DNA from: Paenalicyclobacillus ferrooxydans
GTDB taxonomy: Bacteria > Bacillota > Bacilli > Alicyclobacillales > Alicyclobacillaceae
Assembly: GCF_001399675.1 (NCBI RefSeq)
Contig: NZ_LJCO01000033.1
Span: forward strand, 124,001-188,000
Reading direction: 5' to 3'
DNA length: 64,000 bases
The notes under the pieces were generated by a model. It ran no database searches, had not been told where the DNA came from, and saw nothing but the letters and a program-made list of their open reading frames with translations. Position 1 is the stretch's first letter. Every line of letters starts with the position of its first letter. The translations under genes and the position numbers were made by a program. Shown here piece by piece: positions 43,750 through 52,491 of this stretch.

Positions 43750-44916
43750 ATGGATCCAATTCTTTCGTATCTGGTGGATCACCAACAAGAAATGCTTGCA
43801 GACCTGCGAACGTTCGTTTGCACAGAGACCCCGTCTACAGATAAAGACAGGCTGGACAAGTTTGCGGAATTCCTGCGCAGCTATGCGGAAGGAATTGGCG
43901 GACAGGTCGAGGTTCTGGAGAGCACCGAATATGGCAACCACCTCCGCATAGAATGGGGGATGGATAGAGACAGTCTGTCCTCGAGTGTCAAACCGGTTCT
44001 CCTCGTTGGACATTTCGACACCGTATGGTCACTTGGAACACTCGAAACGATGCCGTTTCAGATTGACGCGAATGGGCGTGTTTCTGGCCCCGGCATCTTC
44101 GACATGAAGGGTGGACTCGTTCAGGGTTTTTGGGCCATCCGGGCACTGCGAGAGGTGACTCGACACGTGCCGCCGATTGTATTTCTATGTAATGCGGATG
44201 AGGAGATTGGAAGCCGATCGTCGCGGCCGTTCATTGAGGCGGAAGCGAAGCGGGCTAGTGCCGCATTGATCCTCGAAGCTAGTCAGGACGGAAAGTTGAA
44301 GACGGCACGCAAGGGTGTGGGGATCTATCACGTGACGGTGGAAGGCAAGGCTGCACATGCTGGGCTCGATCCGCTTGCCGGCGTCAGCGCGATCGAAGAG
44401 ATGGCACATCAAATTCTGACTCTGCACGCACAGACAGACATGGGTGTCGGAACGACGGTGAATGTCGGTGTGGTGCAGGGGGGGACGAGATCGAATGTGA
44501 CCGCTCCTTCCGCGGAAGCAGAGGTGGATCTGAGGGTTGTGACGACGGCAGAGGCGAATCGGATGAATGAACTCATCCTCGGACTAGAGGCTCACAATCC
44601 GCGTGCGAAGGTGCGGGTCACAGGGGACATCAACAGACCGCCGATGGAACGAACGGAAGCAACCGCTAAGCTGTTTGGACTCGCAAAGTCCATCGCGGCA
44701 GATCTCGGCTTTGACGTGGACGAAGTGGCCGTCGGCGGGGGCAGTGATGGCAACTTCTGCGCTGCGGTTGGCACGCCAGTACTTGACGGACTTGGTGCAG
44801 TGGGTGGTGGGGCACACGCGGTTCACGAACACCTGATTGCCGATGAGATGCCCCGCCGAGCTGCATTGTTGGCGCGGCTGATAGAGCAAATTGCGACCGA
44901 AGACCCCAACCGATAG
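43750..44916 (+). CDS. M20 family metallopeptidase (carboxypeptidase G2-like)
   Basis: A 388-residue dizinc amidohydrolase/peptidase. Metal ligands and catalytic residues appear in VGHFDTVW, GPGIFDMKGG, and NADEEIGS (catalytic Glu pair); a dimerisation domain lies at ~175-285 (HVTVEGKAAHAGLDP) and the C-terminal ligand His in GGAHAVHEH. The length and IFDMKGGLVQGFWAIRAL resemble carboxypeptidase G2/glutamate carboxypeptidases. AGGGGGA lies upstream of ATG 43750. The last codons and stop fall in a 32-bp tandem repeat. Confidence 0.9.
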   Translation: MDPILSYLVDHQQEMLADLRTFVCTETPSTDKDRLDKFAEFLRSYAEGIGGQVEVLESTEYGNHLRIEWGMDRDSLSSSVKPVLLVGHFDTVWSLGTLETMPFQIDANGRVSGPGIFDMKGGLVQGFWAIRALREVTRHVPPIVFLCNADEEIGSRSSRPFIEAEAKRASAALILEASQDGKLKTARKGVGIYHVTVEGKAAHAGLDPLAGVSAIEEMAHQILTLHAQTDMGVGTTVNVGVVQGGTRSNVTAPSAEAEVDLRVVTTAEANRMNELILGLEAHNPRAKVRVTGDINRPPMERTEATAKLFGLAKSIAADLGFDVDEVAVGGGSDGNFCAAVGTPVLDGLGAVGGGAHAVHEHLIADEMPRRAALLARLIEQIATEDPNR

Positions 44917-44975
44917 AGCAACTTTCCGCCGAAGACCCTAGCCGATAGAGCAAATTGTTGCCGAAGGCCCTCGAT
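44880..44975 (+). repeat. Three 32-bp repeats overlapping the M20 peptidase stop
   Basis: Exact 32-bp spacing of GATAGAGCAA at 44880, 44912 and 44944. Unit 1 encodes the C-terminus; unit 2 begins with the TAG stop; units 2 and 3 are non-coding echoes of the gene end. Confidence 0.92.
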
Positions 44976-45068
44976 AGTCGGATTCGGTTGACAGTGAGCA
45001 GCGTCCATCTCTAGCCCTGGACATGGTAGGGATGAAGACCTCAATTTTGATAACAGCTCGATTTGGCA

Positions 45069-45140
45069 CAGATGAAGACACAGATGAAGACACAGATGAA
45101 GACACAGATGAAGACACAGATGAAGACACAGATGAAGACT
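45069..45140 (+). repeat. Six 12-bp repeats upstream of the SDR gene
   Basis: Six contiguous copies of CAGATGAAGACA. They are in frame with the SDR gene and would encode Q-M-K-T repeats if translation began at 45063, but no ribosome binding site supports this. Confidence 0.95.
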
Positions 45141-45263
45141 GGACTTGGCACCAATCAACTGAGTTGTGCCACTGTTGACAGTTTTCAGACAGGTGGTAGC
45201 ATAAGCACAAATGAGTGGTCCCCTGACAGAATTCCCAATGACAAAAGTGAAGGCGGGGATTTG

Positions 45264-46085
45264 ATGATGGAGTCAACAGCGCACTACCGGTCTCTCCCAA
45301 CGGGATCCGTTTTTCGTGGACGTACGGTCGTAGTGACGGGGGCGGCACACGGATTTGGTCGGGCGATTGCAGTACTGCTCGTCGAACGCGGCGCAACAGT
45401 GATGGCCACGGATGTGTTAGGAGATGAACTTGTCGTTACTGAGCAAGCCATGCAGGAGGCTGCCCAGTACGGTGGTGGGGGCCGTACGGCTCTGCTCGAC
45501 GTCACGGATGAGGCTAGTGTTCAGAGTCTGTTTCGTAAATTGTCAGCGGATTTTGGAAGTGTTGATATCCTGATCAACAATGCTGGCGGTGTGCTTGGGC
45601 AAGTCCACAAGCCGATTGAAGAAGTTACGACCAGCGAATGGCAATCGATTTTGGACGTGAATTTGACGGGCGCATTCTACTGTATTCAGGCGGTGGCACC
45701 CCTGATGAAGGCGAATCGCTACGGAAGGATTGTCAACGTATCCTCCGGAGCGGGTCGAAGCTTCAGCTTGACAGGGATCCAGGCATACGCCAGTGCAAAA
45801 GCTGGGCAGATTGGACTGACTCGTCAGATGGCCCGAGAGCTTGGCCCATTTCAGATTACCGTGAACAACGTGGCACCAGGGTTCGTTCGAAGTAACCCTA
45901 CGACGGAGAAACAATGGCAAGCGATGGGTGAAAAAGCCCAGGAAGAACTCATTCACTCCATCTCGCTGCGCAGGCTCGGGACGACAAGGGATATTGCGGA
46001 AGCCGTCTTGTTTTTCGCTTCGGATGCTGCGGCGTGGATAAGTGGTCAAGTCATCAGTGTAGATGGCGGACACCACATGTTCTGA
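45264..46085 (+). CDS. Short-chain dehydrogenase/reductase
   Basis: A 273-residue classical SDR, probably an NAD(P)-dependent 3-oxoacyl-ACP reductase-like or sugar/alcohol dehydrogenase. The cofactor motif is TGAAHGFGRAIA, followed by INNAGGVLG, the catalytic Ser in VNVSSGAGR and the Y-x3-K pair in AYASAKAGQ. The C-terminus SGQVISVDGGHHMF is typical. GGGGA precedes the ATG codons at 45264/45267. The frame is open upstream through the 12-bp repeats, but that leader looks non-coding. A GntR regulator follows 51 bp downstream and may control it. Confidence 0.88.
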   Translation: MMESTAHYRSLPTGSVFRGRTVVVTGAAHGFGRAIAVLLVERGATVMATDVLGDELVVTEQAMQEAAQYGGGGRTALLDVTDEASVQSLFRKLSADFGSVDILINNAGGVLGQVHKPIEEVTTSEWQSILDVNLTGAFYCIQAVAPLMKANRYGRIVNVSSGAGRSFSLTGIQAYASAKAGQIGLTRQMARELGPFQITVNNVAPGFVRSNPTTEKQWQAMGEKAQEELIHSISLRRLGTTRDIAEAVLFFASDAAAWISGQVISVDGGHHMF

Positions 46086-46136
46086 TGGAGGGCACCCGGT
46101 GTAAGGAAAGATGGGGCAGGGTGGTGGAATAGAACG

Positions 46137-46799
46137 ATGGGCATCAGTGGAACAGAATTTCGTTATCGGACCTTGAGCGAAGGTGTGGAGAGTATTGTTC
46201 GGAAGATGATCCTGCTCGGAGATCTCGTTCCGGGAGAACGGATCAACGAGGTGCAACTTGCAGAACAGTTGGAGATGAGCAGGGGACCCGTTCGCGAGGC
46301 CCTTCGCCGGCTTCAGGCAGAGGGCCTTGTGACTTATCATGCACACCGTGGTACGTTTGTGGCGGAGTTGTCGGATAAGGATGCCGAAGAGGTTTACAAA
46401 CTGCGCGCATTACTTGAGGTTGGCGCTGTAAAGGCAGCGCTGCCGAACTTCCGCGAGAAACACCTCGGTCATCTGAGGGAAATTGTCAGTCGCTTTGAGG
46501 CTGCTTGCCTGAATGAGGATATTTCAGCCATGATTCAGGCCGATCTCGATTTTCACCACCTGATTGTCCAACTCTCCGGAAACGGAAGACTCGTCGACAT
46601 GTACCAGTCGTTAGACACGCAGCTTGGCGCGATGTTTATCGCTGTGCAGACTAAGGCACCGGATAGGTTAGCGAATGTCGCGAAGCTGCACTTCGATCTC
46701 GTGACTGCCTTGGAGTCCAGAGATGAAGACATTATCTGCAGCGCCTTTGAAGACCACTACCTCTCAGCGTGGCAGGCCCTCGATCGGTTGTCCCCATGA
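46137..46799 (+). CDS. GntR family regulator (FadR/FCD subfamily)
   Basis: A 220-residue repressor. The N-terminal GntR winged helix (~10-75) contains GERINEVQLAEQLEMSRGPV and EALRRLQAEGLV. The all-helical FCD ligand domain follows, with metal-binding pattern residues D...H (DLDFHHLIVQLSGN), then LHFDLVTALESRD and DHY. Located right after the SDR gene on the same strand, so it may sense the SDR's substrate or product. Confidence 0.9.
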   Translation: MGISGTEFRYRTLSEGVESIVRKMILLGDLVPGERINEVQLAEQLEMSRGPVREALRRLQAEGLVTYHAHRGTFVAELSDKDAEEVYKLRALLEVGAVKAALPNFREKHLGHLREIVSRFEAACLNEDISAMIQADLDFHHLIVQLSGNGRLVDMYQSLDTQLGAMFIAVQTKAPDRLANVAKLHFDLVTALESRDEDIICSAFEDHYLSAWQALDRLSP

Positions 46800-47275
46800 C
46801 AACGGTCTTTTTGCATATCCTCTTGCGCGGGGATGCATGAGCATCTTCCGTATGCACTCCAAACGGGGGTGGGGGATTGCAAGGGACATCTGTCGATGTC
46901 GCCCTGATGCTGATGATGTACGGTGTCGCCAAGGTGTGTTTCGGTGTGGCTGAAATCATTCGTGCGCTCAAGGGCGGGCCGGTGAACAAGCAGTGATCAC
47001 CGGATCCCACGCAACCAGTGGAGTGAGGACGCATCTGTCTTCACTCCTTTTCCACGGGAGCACCTCTGCTTTCGCCCGTTAGGCAGACCTCCCAGGCAGA
47101 CCTCTCCCAAAATTCCGAACCCCTTTGGGACATGAGTACATAACGTTGTTCGTTCGCCAATCGTAATACCCCCCAAAACAAGGCTTGGCAAGGCGAATGG
47201 ACACTGGACAAATACCCTCCCGACCAAATGCGCATGGCCATAAGATGTGCGTGAGGAGGAAAGGAGGTTGTGACC
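46800..47275. other. Intergenic region with one possible micro-ORF
   Basis: Apart from the weak 39-codon ORF at 46877 nothing is recognised. GCAGACCTCCC direct repeats occur near 47082-47106. Confidence 0.6.
46877..46996 (+). CDS. Possible 39-aa small membrane-associated protein
   Basis: TTG-initiated ORF with a hydrophobic core (DVALMLMMYGVAKVCFGVAE) and a basic tail (RALKGGPVNKQ). A G-rich stretch precedes the TTG but is not a clean ribosome binding site. No family recognised; it could be spurious. Confidence 0.3.
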   Translation: MQGTSVDVALMLMMYGVAKVCFGVAEIIRALKGGPVNKQ

Positions 47276-47590
47276 ATGTATCATCCCTTGTATCTTCAGT
47301 CACGGGGTTGGGTTGGTCGTACGGTTCTCGTTCATCATCGGAGCGGACGTACCTATCAAGGAACGTTGCTCCACGTTGAACCACATGGGCTGTACCTGAT
47401 GCCAAACCGTGTACAACCAGGCCTGATGTCCCACTCACAGGCACCCCGCCAGGTTGAGGACTTGGACCTGAATCCTGCACAGTCAACGAGCATGGATCCA
47501 GAGCTCGTGTACGCAGGTGCTGGATACTTTGCCTTTGGAGCGTTAGCCGGGCTTACCCTTGGTGCGATGGCTGGCGGAATGTACTGGTAA
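47276..47590 (+). CDS. Small hypothetical protein with Gly-rich C-terminal hydrophobic segment
   Basis: A 104-residue unrecognised protein. The N-terminal half (GWVGRTVLVHHRSGRTYQGT then L-L-H-V-E-P-H-G-L-Y-L-M-P) has the alternation of an Sm-like or KOW-like beta barrel found in several small Bacillales spore or envelope proteins. The C-terminus (YFAFGALAGLTLGAMAGGMY) is a hydrophobic Gly-rich segment. GGAGG about nine bases before ATG 47276 supports the start. An intrinsic terminator lies 70 bp downstream. Confidence 0.65.
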   Translation: MYHPLYLQSRGWVGRTVLVHHRSGRTYQGTLLHVEPHGLYLMPNRVQPGLMSHSQAPRQVEDLDLNPAQSTSMDPELVYAGAGYFAFGALAGLTLGAMAGGMYW

Positions 47591-47662
47591 AACGCACTTA
47601 CGTTTTGACATACTGCGCGAAACCGAAGCAAAGTCAGACATCAGGAAAGCGCGGAACAAGAG

Positions 47663-47713
47663 ATGCCTCACTGCCGTCCAATATGGATGCCAGTGGGGCA
47701 TTCTTCATTTTTT
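47663..47713 (+). terminator. Intrinsic terminator
   Basis: ATGCCTCACTG pairs with CAGTGGGGCAT (11 bp, one G-U), followed by TCTTCATTTTTT. Confidence 0.85.
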
Positions 47714-48139
47714 ATGACAATTGGTTTAGGGGAATCAACGCGTGTTTGGAATGGACGGGAGTTTATAGGGGATTGAACTGTCAATTAGGGATTGGGTGCA
47801 AACAAATTCGACAGGTGCAAAGTTACGACAAGGATTTGCGTTTATGCGACAGGGATTTGCATTTGTCAGGTAGAACACTGTGTAGGAGAAGCGATGAACT
47901 TTTAGAGCAAACGCTGCTGAAACAATGCATGGCAAGTGTCGAACCAAAGCACGCCATTGTCGAAACAGAGCAGGGCAAGTGTCGAATTATAGCTTCAATT
48001 GTTAAAACACAGCTGGCAAATACCGAACCAGAGCATGGCAACTGTCGAAACACGATCAACTTGGGCCTTGCACTGCATGTTTGCAGAGACAACACGATGA
48101 CCTTAAAAAGCGATGAATGAGGCACAGCATTGACGAGAG
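47714..48139. other. Gene-free region with degenerate repeats
   Basis: No credible gene. Short repeats GACAGGGATTTGC-type (47828-47870) and GGCAAGTGTCGAACC-type (47930-48050, roughly 33-bp spacing) keep a frame open by chance. Confidence 0.65.
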
Positions 48140-49465
48140 ATGGTGAATGAATCATTGAGCAGCATGCGACATCACAAGCGGATCGAGCGGAAAGCACTGG
48201 CTCTGGCCGTGTGCCTTCTCGGTGGTTTATCTGTAACCGCATGTAGTCCAGTATCCGCATTGCATCAACTGTCACCGAGTTCTGGGACTACTACCGGTGT
48301 TAAGAGCTCGGGAAACGGCACAGGGGCCAAACTGGGGACTGTAAACACTGCTGCTAACCCACGACAATTAGCAAATGAGCCGGGGAATGTTGCGCCGACG
48401 TTCGATGGCGTCCCTGTAGGTGGAACTACATTTGACCCACAAGGGCTCTTTGACTTTTATGATGACAGTATCTACGTCACGGAGGCGGGTAACACACTCT
48501 ACGTTTCCTGGGAGTCATATGCCCATGGTGATGAGGTCTACACGTCAATTGCTCAAGGTGGGCAATGGGTTGTTCAAGACAAGCCCGTTTACAGTCTCGC
48601 ACCTTTCGCCAAGGATGGGGATTGGTCGAGATACCTGGCAGGCAACGAATTGGCCGTTGTGAATAACCTTCAAGACACCTCGTTTATGGTTAAGTGGAAT
48701 AGTTCAGGAAACCTTGCGACACAGCAGACGTTATACAATGGCTGGATAGGCGGCGATTTCCCAATCAGCGATGACGGTGGGTGGGCGGTAACACTGCATC
48801 TCCCGTACGGTGCACCGACAGGTGGAGCTCGCTACAGCCTTTTTCTGCCGTCCAATCCCGCACATCCCCAGGTGATAACAACGTCAGCGAGCCAGTTCAC
48901 GGGTGCACTATATGCATTTGATACTGGCTCATCCCGGCTTTATGAGGTTCAGACGACGCCGGCGGGGGCGCATGTTCTTGATGTGTACACTGTTGGTGGA
49001 GCAGGCAGCCAATCAAGAGCAGGTGGGAATGGGGCCGTGAGCAGTCAAACTCAGAGTGGATCGAATGGCATCGGCGGGAGCGGAGTCAATTCTACGGCGA
49101 GTCAGGTAACGGCCAACAGTTCAACAGGGCAGTCGGCTGGCACTACGAACGCTGTTCCAGTGAATACACAACTGGTAACCGATAGTTCCGGCCAGCCTTT
49201 ACAGCAGAAGCTTTCTGCTGCACCTGATATCCTGGAAGTCAGTCCTCAGGGTACCGTATATACACTTACTCAAAATCAGCAGGGCGTCATTACAGTAACG
49301 GCCTACGACAAGAATCTAAATCAAGTTTCCGTCTGGAACAATATCAAACTTGCAAATCCGTACGCCCAAAACGTTCAGATGTCTGTGACTTCCGGAGTTC
49401 CAAAAATCTACGATGTCGTCAACTACCAGGGCGAGACGGCACTACAGCAGATCACGTTGAAATAG
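48140..49465 (+). CDS. Exported lipoprotein, propeller-like, with Ser/Gly linker
   Basis: A 441-residue protein I cannot assign to a family. The signal peptide KALALAVCLLGGLSVTAC ends in a lipobox. A Ser/Gly/Thr-rich segment follows, then beta-rich repeats (FYDDSIYVTEAGNTLYVSWE, NNLQDTSFMVKWNSSGNLAT) and a second Ser/Gly/Asn linker (~residues 285-335) before final strands. The layout of exported propeller plus long polar linker plus a last strand set resembles the protein at 29340. No strong ribosome binding site precedes ATG 48140; ATG 48164 is an alternative. A terminator follows. Confidence 0.6.
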   Translation: MVNESLSSMRHHKRIERKALALAVCLLGGLSVTACSPVSALHQLSPSSGTTTGVKSSGNGTGAKLGTVNTAANPRQLANEPGNVAPTFDGVPVGGTTFDPQGLFDFYDDSIYVTEAGNTLYVSWESYAHGDEVYTSIAQGGQWVVQDKPVYSLAPFAKDGDWSRYLAGNELAVVNNLQDTSFMVKWNSSGNLATQQTLYNGWIGGDFPISDDGGWAVTLHLPYGAPTGGARYSLFLPSNPAHPQVITTSASQFTGALYAFDTGSSRLYEVQTTPAGAHVLDVYTVGGAGSQSRAGGNGAVSSQTQSGSNGIGGSGVNSTASQVTANSSTGQSAGTTNAVPVNTQLVTDSSGQPLQQKLSAAPDILEVSPQGTVYTLTQNQQGVITVTAYDKNLNQVSVWNNIKLANPYAQNVQMSVTSGVPKIYDVVNYQGETALQQITLK

Positions 49466-49481
49466 CATTTATGTAGATGGG

Positions 49482-49499
49482 AGCGCGCGAAAGCGCGCT
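49482..49499 (+). terminator. Hairpin after the lipoprotein gene
   Basis: AGCGCGC-GAAA-GCGCGCT with a GNRA tetraloop, followed by TTCCGAATTT. Confidence 0.7.
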
Positions 49500-49575
49500 T
49501 TCCGAATTTAATAGAGACGGCGATATATGTTTCTAAGTATCCCGGATAGCCTGCCGACTGGATGGAAGCCTTAGT

Positions 49576-49760
49576 AGAAAAAGAGGAACTGAGTTCCGCT
49601 ATTGCCTCCGGGGCGACGACTGCGGCAGAAAAAGAGGAACTGAGTTCCGCTATTGCCGCCGGGGCGACGACTGCGGCAGAAAAAGAGGAACTGAGTTCCG
49701 CTATTGCCGCCCGTGTGACGACTGCGGCAGAGAAAGAGGAACTGAGTTCCGCTGCGAGGG
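49576..49760. repeat. 51-bp tandem repeat with an internal palindrome
   Basis: Four units start at 49576, 49627, 49678 and 49729 (51-bp spacing). Each contains the inverted repeat GGAACT-G-AGTTCC; the first three units are followed by a GCCGCC...GCGGC pair. Because 51 = 17 codons, several frames stay open; the plus-strand 49562-49789 frame would encode 17-residue EKEELSSAIAAGATTAA repeats but has no good ribosome binding site. The region is otherwise gene-free up to cydA. Confidence 0.9.
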
Positions 49761-50074
49761 ATCCCGACGGGCCCCCAACCACCCCCTGAAAGAATCACCT
49801 AAAAGCACAATTCCCCACACCCGATTTCAAAGTTGTGAACGAGTCGTGTTCAAACAATGAAAGAACCATGAACACCGCTGATAGAGGCGAATGATTGTTG
49901 AATCCGTCACAGCATACTAGCGAATATATGTGTGAACACTGCGCAGACGGCTTGCACTGCCTCCTATGAGTTTCTATCTCACAGGCCCTGCGGAGACACG
50001 AAGTAGGTGTCGCCGACTCCGCTCAGTTTGTCGGTCTCTGTTCGACAGTGTCGATTCGGAAAGGAGTTGTGAGA

Positions 50075-51460
50075 ATGAGTAATCTCCTTCTTGCGCGATG
50101 GCAATTCGGCATCACGACCATCTATCACTTCTTCTTTGTGCCCCTGACGATTGGCTTGGCGTTTCTGATTGCTTATATGGAGACGATGTATGTCACCCGG
50201 CATGATGAAACGTACAAACAGATGGCCAAATTTTGGGGCAAACTTTTTCTCATCAACTTTGCTGTCGGCGTTGTGACAGGCATTCTGCAAGAGTTCCAGT
50301 TCGGTATGAACTGGTCAGACTACTCGCGGTTTGTCGGGGATGTCTTTGGTGCACCGCTCGCAGTGGAGGCACTCGCATCATTTTTTCTTGAATCTACCTT
50401 TCTTGGTATCTGGATCTTTGGGTGGGAGAGACTATCTAAGGGCGTTCATTTAACGGCCATCTGGTTCGTCGCCATTGGCACAACAATTTCTGCGTTTTGG
50501 ATCCTGACCGCCAACTCGTTCATGCAAGAACCCGTGGGCTACACGATTCGGAATGGACATGCAGAGATGTCCAGCTTTGGGGCGCTGATTACCAACAAAC
50601 AACTGTGGCTCGAGTTTCCACATGTTTGGTTCGGAGCGCTTTCCACAGGTGCGTTCTTCATCCTTGGCGTCAGTGCTTGGCATCTTCTGCGAGCGCACAA
50701 GGCGGAAGCTTTTAAACGGTCGTTCCAGATTGCGGCTATCGTCGGTTTGGCGTCGAGTATCTTGGTCGGCGTTGTCGGCCACGAACAAGCACAGCACCTG
50801 GTTCAAAGCCAGCCGATGAAGATGGCAGCTTCCGAAGCACTGTGGAATACCAGCCCGGATGTCGCACCGTGGACTGTTGTGGCTGCGATCAACACAAAGG
50901 ACCATACAGATTCGATGCAGATTCAGATTCCGGGGATGCTCAGCATCCTGTCTTACAACAAATTGCACGGCAGTGTTGAGGGCATCAACCAACTTCAGGC
51001 CCAGTACCAAGCAGAGTATGGACCCGGCAACTACATCCCGCCGGTACGCGTCACATTCTGGAGCTTCCGTATCATGGTGTTGGCTGGTGGGTTGATGGTT
51101 CTCCTTGGGATTTGGGGTGTCGTGGCAGTAATACGTAACAAGCTCAGCACTCGGAGAGCTCTATTGCGGATTGCGGTCCCCTCTATTGCATTGCCCTATA
51201 TCGCGAACTCGATGGGATGGGTCATGACCGAAATCGGCCGTCAACCATGGAGCGTATTCGGACTGCTCAAGACATCAAACAGTGTGTCACCAACCGTTTC
51301 TGCAGGCATGGTTCTGACAACTGTGATTGGCTTCACGCTCATTTACGGAGTACTCGCAGTACTGGACGTGATGCTTCTCGTTCGGACACTGAAGTCGGGC
51401 ATGGACAGTCCAAGTACGCCAAATGTCGCGTCACCAAAAGCGACTATCGCACCACTATAG
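50075..51460 (+). CDS. cydA: Cytochrome bd quinol oxidase subunit I
   Basis: A 461-residue membrane subunit carrying hemes b558, b595 and d and the quinol site. It shows ARWQFGITTIYHFFFVPLTI with the conserved His, the FFLESTFLGIWIFGW helix, EFPHVWFGALSTGAFF, and the quinol-loop end GWVMTEIGRQPW. The Q-loop is short, as in Gram-positive bd oxidases. AAAGGAG before ATG 50075 supports the start; the ORF extends upstream without a site. First gene of a cydABDC operon; CydB follows after 17 bp. Confidence 0.96.
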   Translation: MSNLLLARWQFGITTIYHFFFVPLTIGLAFLIAYMETMYVTRHDETYKQMAKFWGKLFLINFAVGVVTGILQEFQFGMNWSDYSRFVGDVFGAPLAVEALASFFLESTFLGIWIFGWERLSKGVHLTAIWFVAIGTTISAFWILTANSFMQEPVGYTIRNGHAEMSSFGALITNKQLWLEFPHVWFGALSTGAFFILGVSAWHLLRAHKAEAFKRSFQIAAIVGLASSILVGVVGHEQAQHLVQSQPMKMAASEALWNTSPDVAPWTVVAAINTKDHTDSMQIQIPGMLSILSYNKLHGSVEGINQLQAQYQAEYGPGNYIPPVRVTFWSFRIMVLAGGLMVLLGIWGVVAVIRNKLSTRRALLRIAVPSIALPYIANSMGWVMTEIGRQPWSVFGLLKTSNSVSPTVSAGMVLTTVIGFTLIYGVLAVLDVMLLVRTLKSGMDSPSTPNVASPKATIAPL

Positions 51461-51477
51461 GAGAGTGAGGGACAGAG

Positions 51478-52491
51478 ATGAACCTTAACATACTGTGGTT
51501 TATTTTGATTGCGGTGCTGTTCATCGGGTTCTTCTTCCTGGAGGGCTTTGATTTCGGCGTTGGCATCCTGATGCCATTCCTCGGCAAGACAGATGGTGAG
51601 CGGCGGGCCATCATCAACACTATCGGGCCGTTTTGGGATGGTAATGAAGTGTGGCTGCTCACCGCTGGCGGTGCAATGTTTGCCGCATTTCCAAACTGGT
51701 ACGCTACCTTGTTCAGCGGATTTTATCTAGCGCTCTTCCTACTCCTTGTAGCGTTGATTGGACGAGGAGTGGCGTTTGAGTTCCGGAGTAAACTGGAGAA
51801 TCCCAAGTGGCGCCGTGTCTGGGACTATGTGATTTTTGGCGGCAGTCTGCTCCCGCCGCTGTTGTGGGGCGTGGCACTCGCAAACTTGATGCGTGGTGTT
51901 CCCATTGACGCCAAGATGAACTACGTGGGTACGTTTTGGGGGCTCCTGAATACTTACGCTCTCGTTGGCGGTGCCGCGATGATTTTGCTGTTTATCTTGC
52001 ACGGGGCACTCTTTCTGTCACTGAAAACAGAAGGTGAACTGCAGCAAAAAGCGAGAAATGTCGGTCTTGCCATTGGGGCGTGGACCACCGTGTTGATGTT
52101 GTTCTTCGTCGTGTTGAGCTACTTTGATACCGATATGTTTACACGGCACGGTGTCGATCCCGGTCCTGTCCCGATTCTCGCTGGTCTCGCACTCTTTTCA
52201 GTCCAGTTCTTTATCCGGGCTAAGCGGGATGGATGGGGATTTCTTATGACGGGTCTGACGATCGCGCTCTCCACGGTGACCGTGTTCATGGACTTGTTCC
52301 CGCGGGTTATGGTGAGTTCGCTGAGTCCTGACTGGAGTCTCACCATCTACAATGCCGCGTCAAACCCGTATTCACTGAAGGTGATGACCATCGTCGCCTT
52401 GACACTCGTGCCGATTGTGCTCGCCTACCAAATCTGGACCTACTGGATCTTCCGGCGACGGGTTCATTTGTCGGATCACATGGATTACTGA
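51478..52491 (+). CDS. cydB: Cytochrome bd quinol oxidase subunit II
   Basis: A 337-residue membrane subunit with eight to nine hydrophobic helices. The N-terminus IAVLFIGFFFLEGFDFGVGI and the GPFWDGNEVWLLTAGGAMFA block are diagnostic. The stop overlaps the cydD start by one base (TGATG), so translation is coupled. Confidence 0.96.
   Translation: MNLNILWFILIAVLFIGFFFLEGFDFGVGILMPFLGKTDGERRAIINTIGPFWDGNEVWLLTAGGAMFAAFPNWYATLFSGFYLALFLLLVALIGRGVAFEFRSKLENPKWRRVWDYVIFGGSLLPPLLWGVALANLMRGVPIDAKMNYVGTFWGLLNTYALVGGAAMILLFILHGALFLSLKTEGELQQKARNVGLAIGAWTTVLMLFFVVLSYFDTDMFTRHGVDPGPVPILAGLALFSVQFFIRAKRDGWGFLMTGLTIALSTVTVFMDLFPRVMVSSLSPDWSLTIYNAASNPYSLKVMTIVALTLVPIVLAYQIWTYWIFRRRVHLSDHMDY

Noticed and set aside
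45063-45263. 67-residue N-terminal extension of the SDR with Q-M-K-T repeats
   Set aside because: No ribosome binding site at 45063 and non-family sequence; the ATG at 45264 gives the standard SDR N-terminus.
47605-48120. 171-residue ORF after the small membrane protein
   Set aside because: It spans an intrinsic terminator and degenerate repeats, has Cys-rich non-protein-like composition, and no ribosome binding site.
49562-49789. 75-residue repeat protein EKEELSSAIAAGATTAA
   Set aside because: No convincing ribosome binding site; the open frame is a consequence of a 51-bp repeat, and other frames and the other strand are equally open.
49830-49856. Rex-type operator upstream of cydA (TTGTGAAC...GTTCAAACAA)
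   Set aside because: The half-sites are too far apart for the Rex consensus and the right half is imperfect.
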